Source: an uncultured Hyphomonadaceae bacterium
GTDB lineage: Bacteria; Pseudomonadota; Alphaproteobacteria; Caulobacterales; Hyphomonadaceae
Length of the DNA stretch: 64,000 bases
Assembly: GCA_938084575.1 (NCBI GenBank)
Contig: CALKFG010000005.1
Location: 310,001 to 374,000, forward strand
Reading direction: 5' to 3'
Part shown: in pieces, positions 7,343 to 16,194 of the stretch
How positions within the stretch are numbered: the first letter of the stretch is position 1
Layout: each line of letters begins with the position of its first letter
The notes under the pieces: generated by a model
What the model saw: only the letters and a program-made list of their open reading frames with translations
The model's database searches: none
Told to the model about the DNA's origin: nothing
Translations under genes and position numbers: made by a program

Positions 7343-8188
7343 ATGTCTACGCCTCTGAAATTTCTTGTGCCGGGCCTGCTCGTTTTCGGCATGCTGGTCT
7401 GGCTGGGCCTGCCGCGCCTTCTGGTCGGACTGGGTTTCCACCGCCATTATGAGGTGCCCGCGCTGGACCTGTCTGGAAAACGGGCCCTGATTGTCGCGAC
7501 CAGCCATGCCACGCTGGGCGAGGGCGGGAAGCCGACCGGCGTCGCCGCGTCAGAGCTGACCGCCGCCTATTATGCGTTTGCGGATTCCGGCATGAGGGTC
7601 GATGTGGCCAGTATTCAGGGCGGACAGATCCCCATCGACCCCCAGACCTTACGCTGGCCGGTCATTTCACCCCCGGATCGACGCTACCTTAAAGATGAAG
7701 AGGCCGTGTCTCGCGTGGCCGGGTCCCTCAATATTTCCGACGTCGACGCAACTGGCTACGATATCGTTTATCTCGCTGGCGGCTGGGGCGCCGCCTATGA
7801 TTTCGGCCAGTCGGCCGCGCTGGGTCAGAAAATGGCCGACGCCTATGAGGCCGGGGCCATTGTCGGTGGCGTGTGTCATGGCCCGCTTGGCTTCCTGCAG
7901 GCGAAAAAGGCGGATGGCGGTCTTCTGATCGAGGGGCGCCGCCTGACCGGGGTCACCGACAAGCAGATACAGGAACTCGGCATTACCCAGACCCCCCTGC
8001 ATCCTGAGCGTGAATTGAGAGCGGCCGGGGTCATTTTTGAGGCAGATACGGCCTTCCGGGACCTGTTTGCCGATAAGACTGTGGTAGACGGACGCATTGT
8101 CACGGGGCAAAATCAGAACAGCGCAACAGAAACGGCGGTGACCATGATGCAGACCCTGATGGACCTTCCTGCAGGTCCGGACGCGTGA
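7343..8188 (+). CDS. Membrane-anchored DJ-1/PfpI-family protein (Hsp31/type 1 amidotransferase-like)
   Basis: A 281-residue protein. Residues 8-30 form one hydrophobic N-terminal segment (LVPGLLVFGMLVWLGLPRLLVG), so the catalytic domain should face the periplasm. The DJ-1/PfpI domain carries the nucleophile elbow GGVCHGP with Cys178-His179, and an upstream EGGKPTGVAASE motif typical of the Hsp31-like subgroup that includes glutathione-independent glyoxalases and chaperones. It ends with a PfpI-type GQNQNSATETA motif. The stop overlaps the start of the sulfatase gene (GTGA), which implies translational coupling. Possible roles are aldehyde or glyoxal detoxification or protein repair; the sequence does not decide between them. 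The membrane anchor is unusual for the family. Confidence 0.85.
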   Translation: MSTPLKFLVPGLLVFGMLVWLGLPRLLVGLGFHRHYEVPALDLSGKRALIVATSHATLGEGGKPTGVAASELTAAYYAFADSGMRVDVASIQGGQIPIDPQTLRWPVISPPDRRYLKDEEAVSRVAGSLNISDVDATGYDIVYLAGGWGAAYDFGQSAALGQKMADAYEAGAIVGGVCHGPLGFLQAKKADGGLLIEGRRLTGVTDKQIQELGITQTPLHPERELRAAGVIFEADTAFRDLFADKTVVDGRIVTGQNQNSATETAVTMMQTLMDLPAGPDA

Positions 8189-9945
8189 TCCGCGTCGCTC
8201 TGCTGGCGGTTCTCTGCCTGCTGTCAGGCCGGGGTCTGCTGGCTGAGACTCCTGTGGACCGTCCCAATATTGTGATCATCATGGCCGATGATGCGGCCCT
8301 GATGGATTTCGGCATCTATGGCGGGGAAGCCGAGACGCCGAATATCGATGCTCTGGCCGAGACTGGAGTGATGTTCACCCAGTACCGGACCTCGCCCCTA
8401 TGTTCCCCGACCCGGGCCATGCTGCTGACTGGGATGGACAATCACCTCACCGGCGTGGCGACCATTCCCGAAGTCCTGCCCAAGGATCATGTCGGCCAGC
8501 CAGGCTACAGCATGGCATTTGAACCCGGCGTGCTGACCCTGGCTGACCGGCTCCGGGCTCTGGGATACCGCACCCTGATGAGCGGAAAATGGCACCTGGG
8601 CGAAGAGGCCTCGGAGATGCCTCAGGCTCATGGATTTGACCGCTCCTTTGCCCTGGCCGCCTCGGGCGCCGACAATTGGGAAGACAAGTCCTACATGCCC
8701 TATTATGTCGACGCGCCCTGGTTTGAGGACGGGGTGGAGACAAGTCTGCCGGAGGATTTCTATTCCTCCCGCTTCATCGTCGACAAGATGATTTCGTATC
8801 TGGAAGCGACCGATCCCGAACAGCCCTTTCTGGCTTATCTGCCCTTTCAGGCCATTCATATTCCGGTTCAGGCGCCTGCAGAGATTACGGCGAAATATAA
8901 GGGCCGCTATGATGACGGCTGGCATATGCTGCGCCAGGCCAGACACCAGCGGGCGCAGGCGCTTGGCCTGGTCGCAGAGGGGACACCGCTTGCGCCGATG
9001 CCGGACACTGCCCGCGACTGGCATGGATTGAGCGATGAGGAGCGGTCTGTTTATGCCGCCCGCATGGAAGTCAATGCCGCGATGATGGACGCGATGGACC
9101 AGCATATTGGCCGGTTCGTCGCCTATCTCAGGGACCGGGGTGAGTTGGAGAAAACCGTTTTTGTTATCACCTCGGATAATGGACCGGAGCCGTCTCGCGG
9201 GGACCAGAGTGCCTTGCTGACCTTCTGGATGAAGCTGAATGGCTATCATATCGATGGCGAGGGCATTGGCGAAGTTGGCAGCTGGGGCTTTATCGGGCCA
9301 GAATGGGCGACGGCGGCGGCTGCCCCCGGGGCCCTGTTCAAATTCTACGCCACGGAGGGCGGCATCCGGGCGCCGCTGATCATTTCCGGTCCGGGCCTGT
9401 CACCCCGTCGCGTCGATGCAGCGGCCATGGTGACCGACATCACGCCGACACTTCTGGACTGGATCGGGGCACCGCCGGCCCCGGAGACGTCTCGCCCCAT
9501 CACGGGCCGTAGCCTCATGCCGCTTCTGACCGGGGCGGCAGACGCCGTTTATGCGCCCGATGAACCGCGCGCCATAGAGGTGTCAGGGAATGCGGCCCTG
9601 TATCTGGGCGACTATAAGATCACCCGGAGCATTCCCCCGGTCGGGGACGGCCAGTGGCGCCTGTTCAACATGGTCGATGATCCCGGTGAAACCCGTGATC
9701 TCAGCGCGGAGGCGCCCGAAGCCCTTGCGGAACTTCTCGTCGCTTATGATCAGTATGCCGAGGAGATGGGTGTGCTGGAGATGCCGGCAGGCTATGATTC
9801 CACCCGCCAGATCATGCTGAATATGACAGATCGGATGTGGAAACGCTATCGCGTCTGGATTGGCCTGATCGCGCTGGTCCTGATCGCGGGTCTGTTCGGT
9901 CTCGTCCGCCTTGGGGTCGGGCTGGTCCGGCGGTCCCGGGGATGA
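8185..9945 (+). CDS. Sulfatase, exported and C-terminally anchored (motif CSPTR)
   Basis: A 586-residue type I sulfatase, hydrolysing sulfate esters with a formylglycine nucleophile. It has an N-terminal signal sequence (residues 1-20), the metal site DRPNIVIIMADDAALMD (Asp35-Asp36), and Cys73-S-P-T-R followed by AMLLTG, the C-x-P-x-R signature whose Cys is converted to formylglycine. MSGKWHLGE and FVITSDNGPEP supply further active-site residues. A C-terminal hydrophobic helix (about 560-580, GLIALVLIAGLFGLVRLGVG) followed by Arg residues should tether it to the inner membrane. The GTG start at 8185 overlaps the preceding stop, and its own TGA overlaps the next ATG. No formylglycine-generating enzyme is in the window. 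Substrate unknown. Confidence 0.92.
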   Translation: MIRVALLAVLCLLSGRGLLAETPVDRPNIVIIMADDAALMDFGIYGGEAETPNIDALAETGVMFTQYRTSPLCSPTRAMLLTGMDNHLTGVATIPEVLPKDHVGQPGYSMAFEPGVLTLADRLRALGYRTLMSGKWHLGEEASEMPQAHGFDRSFALAASGADNWEDKSYMPYYVDAPWFEDGVETSLPEDFYSSRFIVDKMISYLEATDPEQPFLAYLPFQAIHIPVQAPAEITAKYKGRYDDGWHMLRQARHQRAQALGLVAEGTPLAPMPDTARDWHGLSDEERSVYAARMEVNAAMMDAMDQHIGRFVAYLRDRGELEKTVFVITSDNGPEPSRGDQSALLTFWMKLNGYHIDGEGIGEVGSWGFIGPEWATAAAAPGALFKFYATEGGIRAPLIISGPGLSPRRVDAAAMVTDITPTLLDWIGAPPAPETSRPITGRSLMPLLTGAADAVYAPDEPRAIEVSGNAALYLGDYKITRSIPPVGDGQWRLFNMVDDPGETRDLSAEAPEALAELLVAYDQYAEEMGVLEMPAGYDSTRQIMLNMTDRMWKRYRVWIGLIALVLIAGLFGLVRLGVGLVRRSRG

Positions 9946-11057
9946 GGCAGGGGGCCTGCGCCTGGCCCCTGACGGTCTATGGGAGCCGGATTTCCTATTA
10001 TACGGGCAAAATCGAAACCTATCTGCGCTATCGCTCCATCCCCTATAAGATGGGGCATTATCTGGCCAATCGCCGGCGGCTGAAGGCGGGGGCCGGCGTG
10101 GTCCAGATGCCCGTTATTGAGCTGGCCGATGGGCGCTGGATGAGCGATACGACGCCCATGCTGGCCTGGCTGGACACCCAGCAGGATGGCCCGTCAATCT
10201 ATCCGGTTGACCCCGTACTCAACTTTCTGGCCCTGCTGATCGAGGATTATGCCGATGAGTGGCTCTGGCGGTCGGCGATGCACTATCGCTGGTCTTATCG
10301 CCCCGACCGGCAATATGCCGCTGAGGCCCTGTATACGGAACTGGTCAGGGGGGTTCTGCCCCTGCCGCGGCCCCTGGCACTGAACCGGCTGAAACGGCGC
10401 CAGCTGGGCGGCTTTGTCAAAGGCGACGGGGTGACGCGCCGGACCCGGTTCCATGCCGACCGGACCTATCTGACCGCTCTTGATTGTTTGCAGGCCATAG
10501 TCTCCAGCCGTCCCTTCCTCCTTGGACAGGCGCCCAGCATTGCGGATTTTGGGCTGATGGCCCCAATGTTCCGGCATTTCTCTCAGGATCCGACCCCGTC
10601 TGAGATTATGCGCCAGCGGGCCCCGGCCGTGTATGCGTGGGTCGCACGCATGTGGAACCTCAATCCGGCACTCAGCGGCGGCGATCTCATTGCTGAGGTG
10701 GACGCCCCGATTGAGGCTCTGTTGCAGGAGGTGTGCGAAACCCATCTGGTCCAGCATCGGCAGAATGCCGAGGCGTTTGGCGAGGGCCGGACGCACTTCG
10801 GGATGACCGTTCAGGATTGCCGCTATGCGCGGCTTCCGGTGTCCCGCTATCGAGTCTGGTGCCTTGAGCAGTTGCGCAAGGCGTGGGCCGCACTGGATGG
10901 CGAAGCCCAGGCCCGGGTGAAAAGCCACTTATCCAGCCCGATGGCGCACATTCTGTGGGATGACACCAAACTCGTGCCATCCACTTATGATGTAGACAAT
11001 GCGGCCCCGTTCAATCGGGGGATCAATGTGTACGGGTCGGGGGTGCCGCCGCGCTGA
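9942..11057 (+). CDS. Long glutathione S-transferase-like protein (paralogue A)
   Basis: A 371-residue two-part GST-like protein, far longer than ordinary GSTs (about 200-230). The N-terminal thioredoxin-like half opens LTVYGSRISYYTGKIETYL and has a VVQMPVIELADG cis-proline region and DTTPMLAWLD. The helical half has IEDYADEWLWRSAMHYRW, a block shared with the proteins at 11073-12212 and 18958-20001, followed by a GQAPSIADFG GST-C motif and an extra C-terminal region of about 130 residues. It starts at the ATGA overlap with the sulfatase stop and ends the forward operon. Its stop faces the convergent paralogue's stop 15 bases away. Glutathione use is inferred from the fold. Confidence 0.87.
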   Translation: MRQGACAWPLTVYGSRISYYTGKIETYLRYRSIPYKMGHYLANRRRLKAGAGVVQMPVIELADGRWMSDTTPMLAWLDTQQDGPSIYPVDPVLNFLALLIEDYADEWLWRSAMHYRWSYRPDRQYAAEALYTELVRGVLPLPRPLALNRLKRRQLGGFVKGDGVTRRTRFHADRTYLTALDCLQAIVSSRPFLLGQAPSIADFGLMAPMFRHFSQDPTPSEIMRQRAPAVYAWVARMWNLNPALSGGDLIAEVDAPIEALLQEVCETHLVQHRQNAEAFGEGRTHFGMTVQDCRYARLPVSRYRVWCLEQLRKAWAALDGEAQARVKSHLSSPMAHILWDDTKLVPSTYDVDNAAPFNRGINVYGSGVPPR

Positions 11058-11072
11058 GACCGGGGCGCGGGC

Positions 11073-12212
11073 TCAGGCCCAGCCCTCGAGATGGTTTTCC
11101 CGGATAACCCGCTTCGTGGTCCTCAGCTCCAGCAGGCCGGCAAGGCCGGTCTCTTCAAACAGGGCCCGCAGGCTCGCCTGATCGTCCGCATCGAGCCTGT
11201 CGAAGGCATCGGTGATCCTTTGCAGGAGATAGACCCGATAGGGCATGACGCTGGTTGTGATCTGGTGGCCGCGCCAGTCAAACGTCGCGACACCAAGGCC
11301 CCGCCCAAGCGCGCCGGGCTTGAGCCGGTGATCCTCCTGGTCTGCCAGCCAGGTATTGATAAAGGCCACATGGGCGGTGAGTTCGCAAAGATAATCCTCG
11401 GCCACAAAGCGCATCATGGATTTGAGCGTGTCGGGCAGGGCCGCGGGGTTCAGCAGGCCGGGGCCGGCTTTTAACGTGACCTCATCCTCGAAGTGTTCGG
11501 CCATGTTCATCCGTTCGGTCCAGCGGAAGACGCGTGGGGCGGTGGTCTGCATGATGTGCAGTGGCTTGGGGTCACGGGCGAGGTGGGCATAGAGGGCGCT
11601 GAACAGGCCATAATCCCCCAGCGTCGGGGCGCCCCCCAGCAGGAAGGGATAGTCCGCCAGATGGGCCTCGAAGCGGGCGAGGAAATCGGCATAGGTGTCC
11701 TCGACGGTTTTATAAGTGTCGGGTGTGACGCCAAAAACCACGGCGGCTTTGCGCATCCGCCCGCTGGCATGCAGGAAAGCCTGCTCACGGGTGGCCGGAT
11801 CCAGCCCGTTGGGCAGCACATCCTCGAAGGCGGTTCTCAGGAAAGCCAGATTGGTCTCGTCGAAATTCCAGCGATAATGCATCGCCGGCCGCAACAGGCC
11901 CTCTCCGCCAAACAGTTCGAACACATGGGCGATGACGGTCAGCTTGGGATCGGCCGGATAGATGGACTGTTTGGAAAAACCGGCCCTTTCGAAATAGTCT
12001 AAGATGTCGGTGCCATCCTGAACGAAGGCGCCGTCCGGGGTCTCGATCACGGGGATGATCCAACGTCCGACCGCTTTGGAGACCACAGTATTGAACCGCT
12101 CCCCGCCGGCTTTCTCCTCCCGAAACGGCACCTGATTGCGGCGCATATAGGCGCGCACCTTGCCGGTATAGAGCGAGGCGGCCATGCCATAGAGGGTAAA
12201 GGTGTCGGTCAT
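11073..12212 (-). CDS. Long glutathione S-transferase-like protein (paralogue B)
   Basis: A 379-residue relative of the proteins at 9942-11057 and 18958-20001. It shows the shared N-terminal signature (YGMAASLYTGKVRAYM), IIPVIETPDG for the cis-proline loop, DGTDILDYFE, and the family block FELFGGEGLLRPAMHYRWNF. LLGGAPTLGDYGLF is the GST-C core motif, and a long C-terminal helical extension follows. The start at 12212 (MTDTFTLYG) is preferred because the open frame upstream runs through the divergent promoter at 12306-12326. It appears to be a single-gene unit divergent from the haloalkane dehalogenase gene. The substrate is unknown. Confidence 0.88.
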   Translation of the reverse strand: MTDTFTLYGMAASLYTGKVRAYMRRNQVPFREEKAGGERFNTVVSKAVGRWIIPVIETPDGAFVQDGTDILDYFERAGFSKQSIYPADPKLTVIAHVFELFGGEGLLRPAMHYRWNFDETNLAFLRTAFEDVLPNGLDPATREQAFLHASGRMRKAAVVFGVTPDTYKTVEDTYADFLARFEAHLADYPFLLGGAPTLGDYGLFSALYAHLARDPKPLHIMQTTAPRVFRWTERMNMAEHFEDEVTLKAGPGLLNPAALPDTLKSMMRFVAEDYLCELTAHVAFINTWLADQEDHRLKPGALGRGLGVATFDWRGHQITTSVMPYRVYLLQRITDAFDRLDADDQASLRALFEETGLAGLLELRTTKRVIRENHLEGWA

Positions 12213-12305
12213 GCTGAAGGCGGTCCGGCCCGAGCCGGGAACAGGGTCTGGAGCCGAAGCATCATGGGCAGGCCTTTGGGGTTCGATTGCACTTGCGATT
12301 ATGAT

Positions 12306-12326
12306 AATGACATCTAAGGTGTCATT
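12306..12326. promoter_or_regulatory. Island operator site 2 (AATGACA-N7-TGTCATT)
   Basis: A perfect dyad with 7-base arms, AATGACA (12306-12312) and TGTCATT (12320-12326), around TCTAAGG. It lies between the divergent long-GST gene (start 12212) and the haloalkane dehalogenase gene (start 12368), in an A+T-rich patch holding candidate -10 elements for both directions. The core TGACA-N7-TGTCA has the same spacing as sites 1 and 3. Confidence 0.7.
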
Positions 12327-12367
12327 AAAATTTGTCTGCCGCAAGTGGCAAGGAGGGAGATCAGGTC

Positions 12368-13318
12368 ATGCAAGTTCTGCGCACGCCGGATGCCCGCTTT
12401 GAGGGTCTGACAGATTATCCCTTCGCGCCCCATTATGTCATGGTTCCCGATGGCGAGGGCGGGACGCTGCGTATGCACTATGTCGATGAGGGACCGTCGG
12501 AGGGGCAGCCTGTGGTGATGATCCATGGCAATCCGACCTGGTCCTATATGTGGCGGTCGCTGATCCCGGTGCTGTCACGGGCGGGATACCGGGCCATTGC
12601 CATCGACATGATCGGGATGGGGCGGTCGGACAAGCCCGCGGCGCTTGAGGATTACAGCATCGACCGGCACGCGACATGGCTGGAAGCGGCCCTGATTGAC
12701 GGGCTGGACCTTAAGGATGCGCATTTCATCCTTCATGACTGGGGCGGGATTACCGGGCTGCGCGTGGTGGCTAGCCACCCGGATCGTGTCGCCAGCGTGG
12801 TCTGCTCCAATACCGGCTTTCCGACCTGGGAACCGGGCAAGGAGATCACCGAGATGAACCGCCCCGGGACAGAGTTCCTCCGGGCCTTTCAGAACACGAT
12901 CTGCGAAATGCAAGACTGGCCGCACTGGGAGCAGGTCGCGTCTGTTGTTCTGAGCGATATGAGCGACGCGGTGAAGGCGGGTTTCGCGGCGCCCTGTCCC
13001 GCGCCGGCTTATGTCGTGGCCAACCGTAAGTTTGCGCTGATGCTGCCGACGCGGAATGACAATCCCATGCTGGAGGGCAACTGGCACGCCCTGCAGCGGC
13101 TGACATCTTTCGACAAGCCCTTCCTGTGCCTCTATTCCGACAGGGATATTGTCGCGCCGGACGGACACCGTTCTGTGCGGGGTGTCATTCCGGGGGCCGC
13201 GGCCCGTGAGCCGGTCATTCTCGAGGGCGGCAGCCATTTCTTGCTTGAAGATGTCCCCGAGGCCTATGGTCAGGAAGTGCTAACATTTCTCCGAGAACAG
13301 GCTGGGGTTGAGCCATGA
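12368..13318 (+). CDS. Haloalkane dehalogenase-like alpha/beta hydrolase
   Basis: A 316-residue alpha/beta hydrolase. Motifs point to the dehalogenase/epoxide hydrolase superfamily: HGNPTW (Asn55), the nucleophile elbow LHDWGG with Asp124-Trp125, an acid in the segment SDRD-IVAP (Asp260, or Asp258), and His290 in GGSHFLLED. Asp124, Asp260 and His290 nearly match the DhlA numbering (124/260/289). The Asn55-Trp125 pair is a halide-stabilising pair of haloalkane dehalogenases but differs from DhlA, which uses two Trp. The expected reaction is hydrolytic removal of halide from a haloalkane; other alpha/beta hydrolase chemistry is not excluded. The ATG at 12368 follows AAGGAGGGAGATCAGGTC. First of four tightly coupled genes; its stop overlaps the next start. 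Confidence 0.87.
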   Translation: MQVLRTPDARFEGLTDYPFAPHYVMVPDGEGGTLRMHYVDEGPSEGQPVVMIHGNPTWSYMWRSLIPVLSRAGYRAIAIDMIGMGRSDKPAALEDYSIDRHATWLEAALIDGLDLKDAHFILHDWGGITGLRVVASHPDRVASVVCSNTGFPTWEPGKEITEMNRPGTEFLRAFQNTICEMQDWPHWEQVASVVLSDMSDAVKAGFAAPCPAPAYVVANRKFALMLPTRNDNPMLEGNWHALQRLTSFDKPFLCLYSDRDIVAPDGHRSVRGVIPGAAAREPVILEGGSHFLLEDVPEAYGQEVLTFLREQAGVEP

Positions 13319-14613
13319 TCCTGAAAATACTGAAGAAGGTTATAATGGGACGAATGGTCAGTCTTGAGCGCCGCGATACCCACCGTGCCAATGCCGAACG
13401 GGCGCGCCAGACTGCTGGCCTGCCGCATCTGGTCGATTATTTCCACGAGGCTGGCGATCCTTATTCCCACCTCATGGTCCAGATGCTGCCGGACATCTGC
13501 CGGCGCTATCAGATCGAGCTGCGGGTTCATCTGGTGCCGCCGCCGGCGGACTCTGCCGCCCCCGACCGCCAGCGGCTGGATGTCTATGGCCGCAGGGACG
13601 CTGCGCTGCTGGCTGGCAAGGCCGGCCTGTCCTTTGAGGATCCCGGCGTCGCGCTTAGGGCGGAGCGTCTTCATGCCGCCAATCTCGCTCTTGCCGACCA
13701 TCTGGGCAAGGCAGATTTCCTCGACCAGGCCCGGGCGATCGGTGACGCGCTCTGGCATAATCAGCCGTTTCCCGGTGACAAGGCGCCCGAGGCCCTTCTC
13801 GCCGACCTTCTGGCTGAGGGACGCGCCCGCCGCGACAGCCTCGGTCACTATCTTGGGGGAACACTGCATTATGCGGGGGAATGGTATTGGGGTCCGGACC
13901 GGCTTCATTATCTCGAGGATCGGTTGCAGGGGCTCGGGGCGATGCGGGGAGCCGCCCCGCACGCGCCGGTCTTCACGCCACCGGCCCTCGACGTGACTGG
14001 CAATGTCGTCCTTCCCTGCCCCGGGCTGGAGCTGCACTGGTACCTGTCTTTTCGAAGTCCTTACACTGCGATTGTCGCCGACCGCGTCAAGGCCCTGGCC
14101 GACGCCTACGGGGCCGATCTGAAGCTCCGTTTCGTCCTGCCTATGGTGATGCGGGGGCTGCAGGTCCCCCGCCAGAAGGGCGCCTATATCATGGGCGACG
14201 TCGCCCGCGAGGCGCACCGCCTTGGAACGCCTTTCGGGGATATTTCCGATCCCGTCGGAAAGCCGGTTGAGCGGGGCTATGCCGTTCTCAACCGCGCCAT
14301 TGAGCTGGGCCTGGGCTATGCCTTTGTGCAGTCCTTTTTAACCGGGGTTTGGGCCGAGGGGGTGGATGCCGGATCGGATCGTGGCCTGAAGCGGCTGGTG
14401 CGGCGCGCAGGTCTCGACTGGGCAGAGATGAAGCCGCTTCTCGCCGACAACAGCTGGCGCCAGACAGAAGCCCGAAATCAGGCCGAGCTGCTCAGCCACG
14501 AGCTTTGGGGCGTCCCCAGTTTCCGGGTCGGAGACGTGGCGGTCTGGGGACAGGACCGGCTATGGGTCATAGAGGACGCCCTCAAGGCGGCGACATCAAA
14601 GGGAGACGCTTGA
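13315..14613 (+). CDS. Tandem DsbA-fold protein: 2-hydroxychromene-2-carboxylate isomerase/kappa-GST-like
   Basis: A 432-residue protein made of two DsbA-like thioredoxin domains. Domain 1 (about 35-225) has the motif GDPYSHL at 47-53. Domain 2 (about 238-428) has LSFRSPYTAIVAD (Ser248-Pro249-Tyr250), the S-P-Y signature of kappa-class GSTs and 2-hydroxychromene-2-carboxylate isomerases, and a GVPSFRVGDVAVWGQDRL tail in which Val-Pro-Ser is the cis-proline loop. The usual enzyme has one such domain of about 200 residues, so this is a duplication or fusion. Domain 1 lacks an equally clear motif and may have diverged. Glutathione-dependent isomerase or transferase activity is inferred. ATG 13315 overlaps the dehalogenase stop (ATGA). 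Confidence 0.83.
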   Translation: MILKILKKVIMGRMVSLERRDTHRANAERARQTAGLPHLVDYFHEAGDPYSHLMVQMLPDICRRYQIELRVHLVPPPADSAAPDRQRLDVYGRRDAALLAGKAGLSFEDPGVALRAERLHAANLALADHLGKADFLDQARAIGDALWHNQPFPGDKAPEALLADLLAEGRARRDSLGHYLGGTLHYAGEWYWGPDRLHYLEDRLQGLGAMRGAAPHAPVFTPPALDVTGNVVLPCPGLELHWYLSFRSPYTAIVADRVKALADAYGADLKLRFVLPMVMRGLQVPRQKGAYIMGDVAREAHRLGTPFGDISDPVGKPVERGYAVLNRAIELGLGYAFVQSFLTGVWAEGVDAGSDRGLKRLVRRAGLDWAEMKPLLADNSWRQTEARNQAELLSHELWGVPSFRVGDVAVWGQDRLWVIEDALKAATSKGDA

Positions 14614-14614
14614 T

Positions 14615-15079
14615 ATGGATGTGACGAATGAGGTGATACCGACCGATCCCGCGCGGCTGCAGCAGATGATGGAAAAAGGGCCAGACGGACCGGTCTTCAT
14701 GATCAACCTTCTGAAATTCAAGGACAAGGCCGCCTATGAGGATGGCCGGGAGACCATGCTGAGTGGTCGGGAGGCTTATGCTCTTTATGGTCAGGCGGTT
14801 TCCGGCATCCTGCCAAAATTTGGCGGGGCTTTTTTCTTCGCCGCGGACGTGACCTTCCTGGCCCTGGGCCAGGTCGAGGAGCTGTGGGACGAGGTCGCCA
14901 TCGCGGTTTATCCCGAACGCCGGGCCATGGTTGAGATGAGCCTGTCGGAGGTGTGGCAGGCCGCCTCGGTCCACCGCACGGCGGGTCTTGCCGGGCAGCT
15001 GAATATAGAAACCGTGTTGCAGAAGGGCGTGTCCGACCTGCCCTGGATGCAGCCCCTGTTGGAAGGATTAGGTGCATGA
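14615..15079 (+). CDS. DUF1330-like dimeric alpha/beta-barrel protein
   Basis: A 154-residue protein with the DUF1330 pattern: GPVFMINLLKFKDKAAYEDG near the start, a middle strand reading DVTFLALGQVEELWDEVAIAVYPE, and a conserved ERRAMVEMSLSEVWQAA helix. Proteins of this ferredoxin-like dimeric barrel group are small and include monooxygenase-like and isomerase-like members, but DUF1330 itself has no firm function. It starts one base after the stop of the tandem DsbA-fold gene, and its stop overlaps the next start, so it is an integral member of the four-gene operon. Confidence 0.78.
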   Translation: MDVTNEVIPTDPARLQQMMEKGPDGPVFMINLLKFKDKAAYEDGRETMLSGREAYALYGQAVSGILPKFGGAFFFAADVTFLALGQVEELWDEVAIAVYPERRAMVEMSLSEVWQAASVHRTAGLAGQLNIETVLQKGVSDLPWMQPLLEGLGA

Positions 15080-16164
15080 TCTGGTTTAAAAGAGGTCTGA
15101 TCGCACTGATCGGCGTCGTCCTCATTCTGGTCGTCGGATTTAACCTGTTCAAGAAACAGATCGCCGAGCGCGCTTTTGCGCGGGGTGTGGAGCGCAATGC
15201 CGGGATGGATCGGAGCGCGAACCTTCCCGACGGGCTGCATGTCTATTTGTGTGGCACCGGATCGCCCATGGCCGATCCGCGTCGGGCCGGCCCCTGTCTT
15301 GGCATCCTGGCCGGGCAAAAAGCCTATGTGTTCGATGTCGGGTCGGGCGGATCCCGGAATCTGGGCAGCATGGGGTTCCCCATGCCCCGGCTGCAGGGGG
15401 TCTATCTGACACATTTGCACTCCGACCATATTGATGGTCTTGGCGAACTCATGCTGCAATCCTGGATCGGCGGCGCCCGCTCCACCCCGACCCCGATCCA
15501 TGGGCCGGTCGGGACGGCGGACGTGGTGGACGGTTTCAACATGGCCTATCGCATCGACAGCACCTATCGGGTCGCCCATCATGGGACAGGGATCGCCAAT
15601 CCGGCCGGCTTTGGCGGGCAGGCGGTCGAGATCACACTGCCGGCGGGTCCGGCCGGCCAGAGCGTTGTGTTTGACGATGGCGACCTGCGGATCACCGTTC
15701 TGAGAGTCGATCATGCCCCGATTGACCCTGCCTTTGGCTACCGGGTCGACTATAAGGACCGGTCGGTCTCGATCAGTGGCGATACGATTTACCATCCCGG
15801 TTTTGTCGCGGCCTCGCAGGGGGTCGACCTGATGCTGCACGAGGCGCTGAACAAGGAGATGGTTTCCGCCATTGGCGCAAGGCTGGCAGAGCGCGGCCAG
15901 GCCAGAGGCGCCAAGATTTTTTCCGATATTCTGGACTATCACGCCACGCCGGAAGATGCGGCCCGCGCCGCACAGCAGGCCGGGGCCGGCGAGCTGGTGC
16001 TCTATCATTTGGTTCCGCCCTTGCCGGTGGACCTGATCGAGGTGGCCTTTCTCGGGGATGCAAAATCCTATTTCGACGGGCCCATTACAGTGGGACGCGA
16101 CGGGATGCTGATCAGCCTGCCGGCCGGGTCAGACAGAGTGATCCGCGCGAGGCCGGGATTCTGA
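15076..16164 (+). CDS. Membrane-anchored metallo-beta-lactamase-fold hydrolase
   Basis: A 362-residue protein with one N-terminal transmembrane helix (residues 6-23) and an MBL domain carrying THLHSDHIDGL, in which His113, His115, Asp117 and His118 give the H-x-H-x-D-H metal motif. Later metal and structural residues include VDHAPIDPAFGYRVDY, ISGDTIYHPGF and LYHLVPP. The order resembles the RNase Z/arylsulfatase-like MBL subgroup. With the helix as a signal anchor the domain should face the periplasm. It ends the operon that starts with the dehalogenase gene and is convergent with tetR. Whether it cuts an ester, a lactone or a sulfate ester cannot be decided from the sequence. Confidence 0.88.
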   Translation: MIWFKRGLIALIGVVLILVVGFNLFKKQIAERAFARGVERNAGMDRSANLPDGLHVYLCGTGSPMADPRRAGPCLGILAGQKAYVFDVGSGGSRNLGSMGFPMPRLQGVYLTHLHSDHIDGLGELMLQSWIGGARSTPTPIHGPVGTADVVDGFNMAYRIDSTYRVAHHGTGIANPAGFGGQAVEITLPAGPAGQSVVFDDGDLRITVLRVDHAPIDPAFGYRVDYKDRSVSISGDTIYHPGFVAASQGVDLMLHEALNKEMVSAIGARLAERGQARGAKIFSDILDYHATPEDAARAAQQAGAGELVLYHLVPPLPVDLIEVAFLGDAKSYFDGPITVGRDGMLISLPAGSDRVIRARPGF

Positions 16165-16194
16165 AGGCCCGTCGGGCCACAGTTTGCCGGCATC

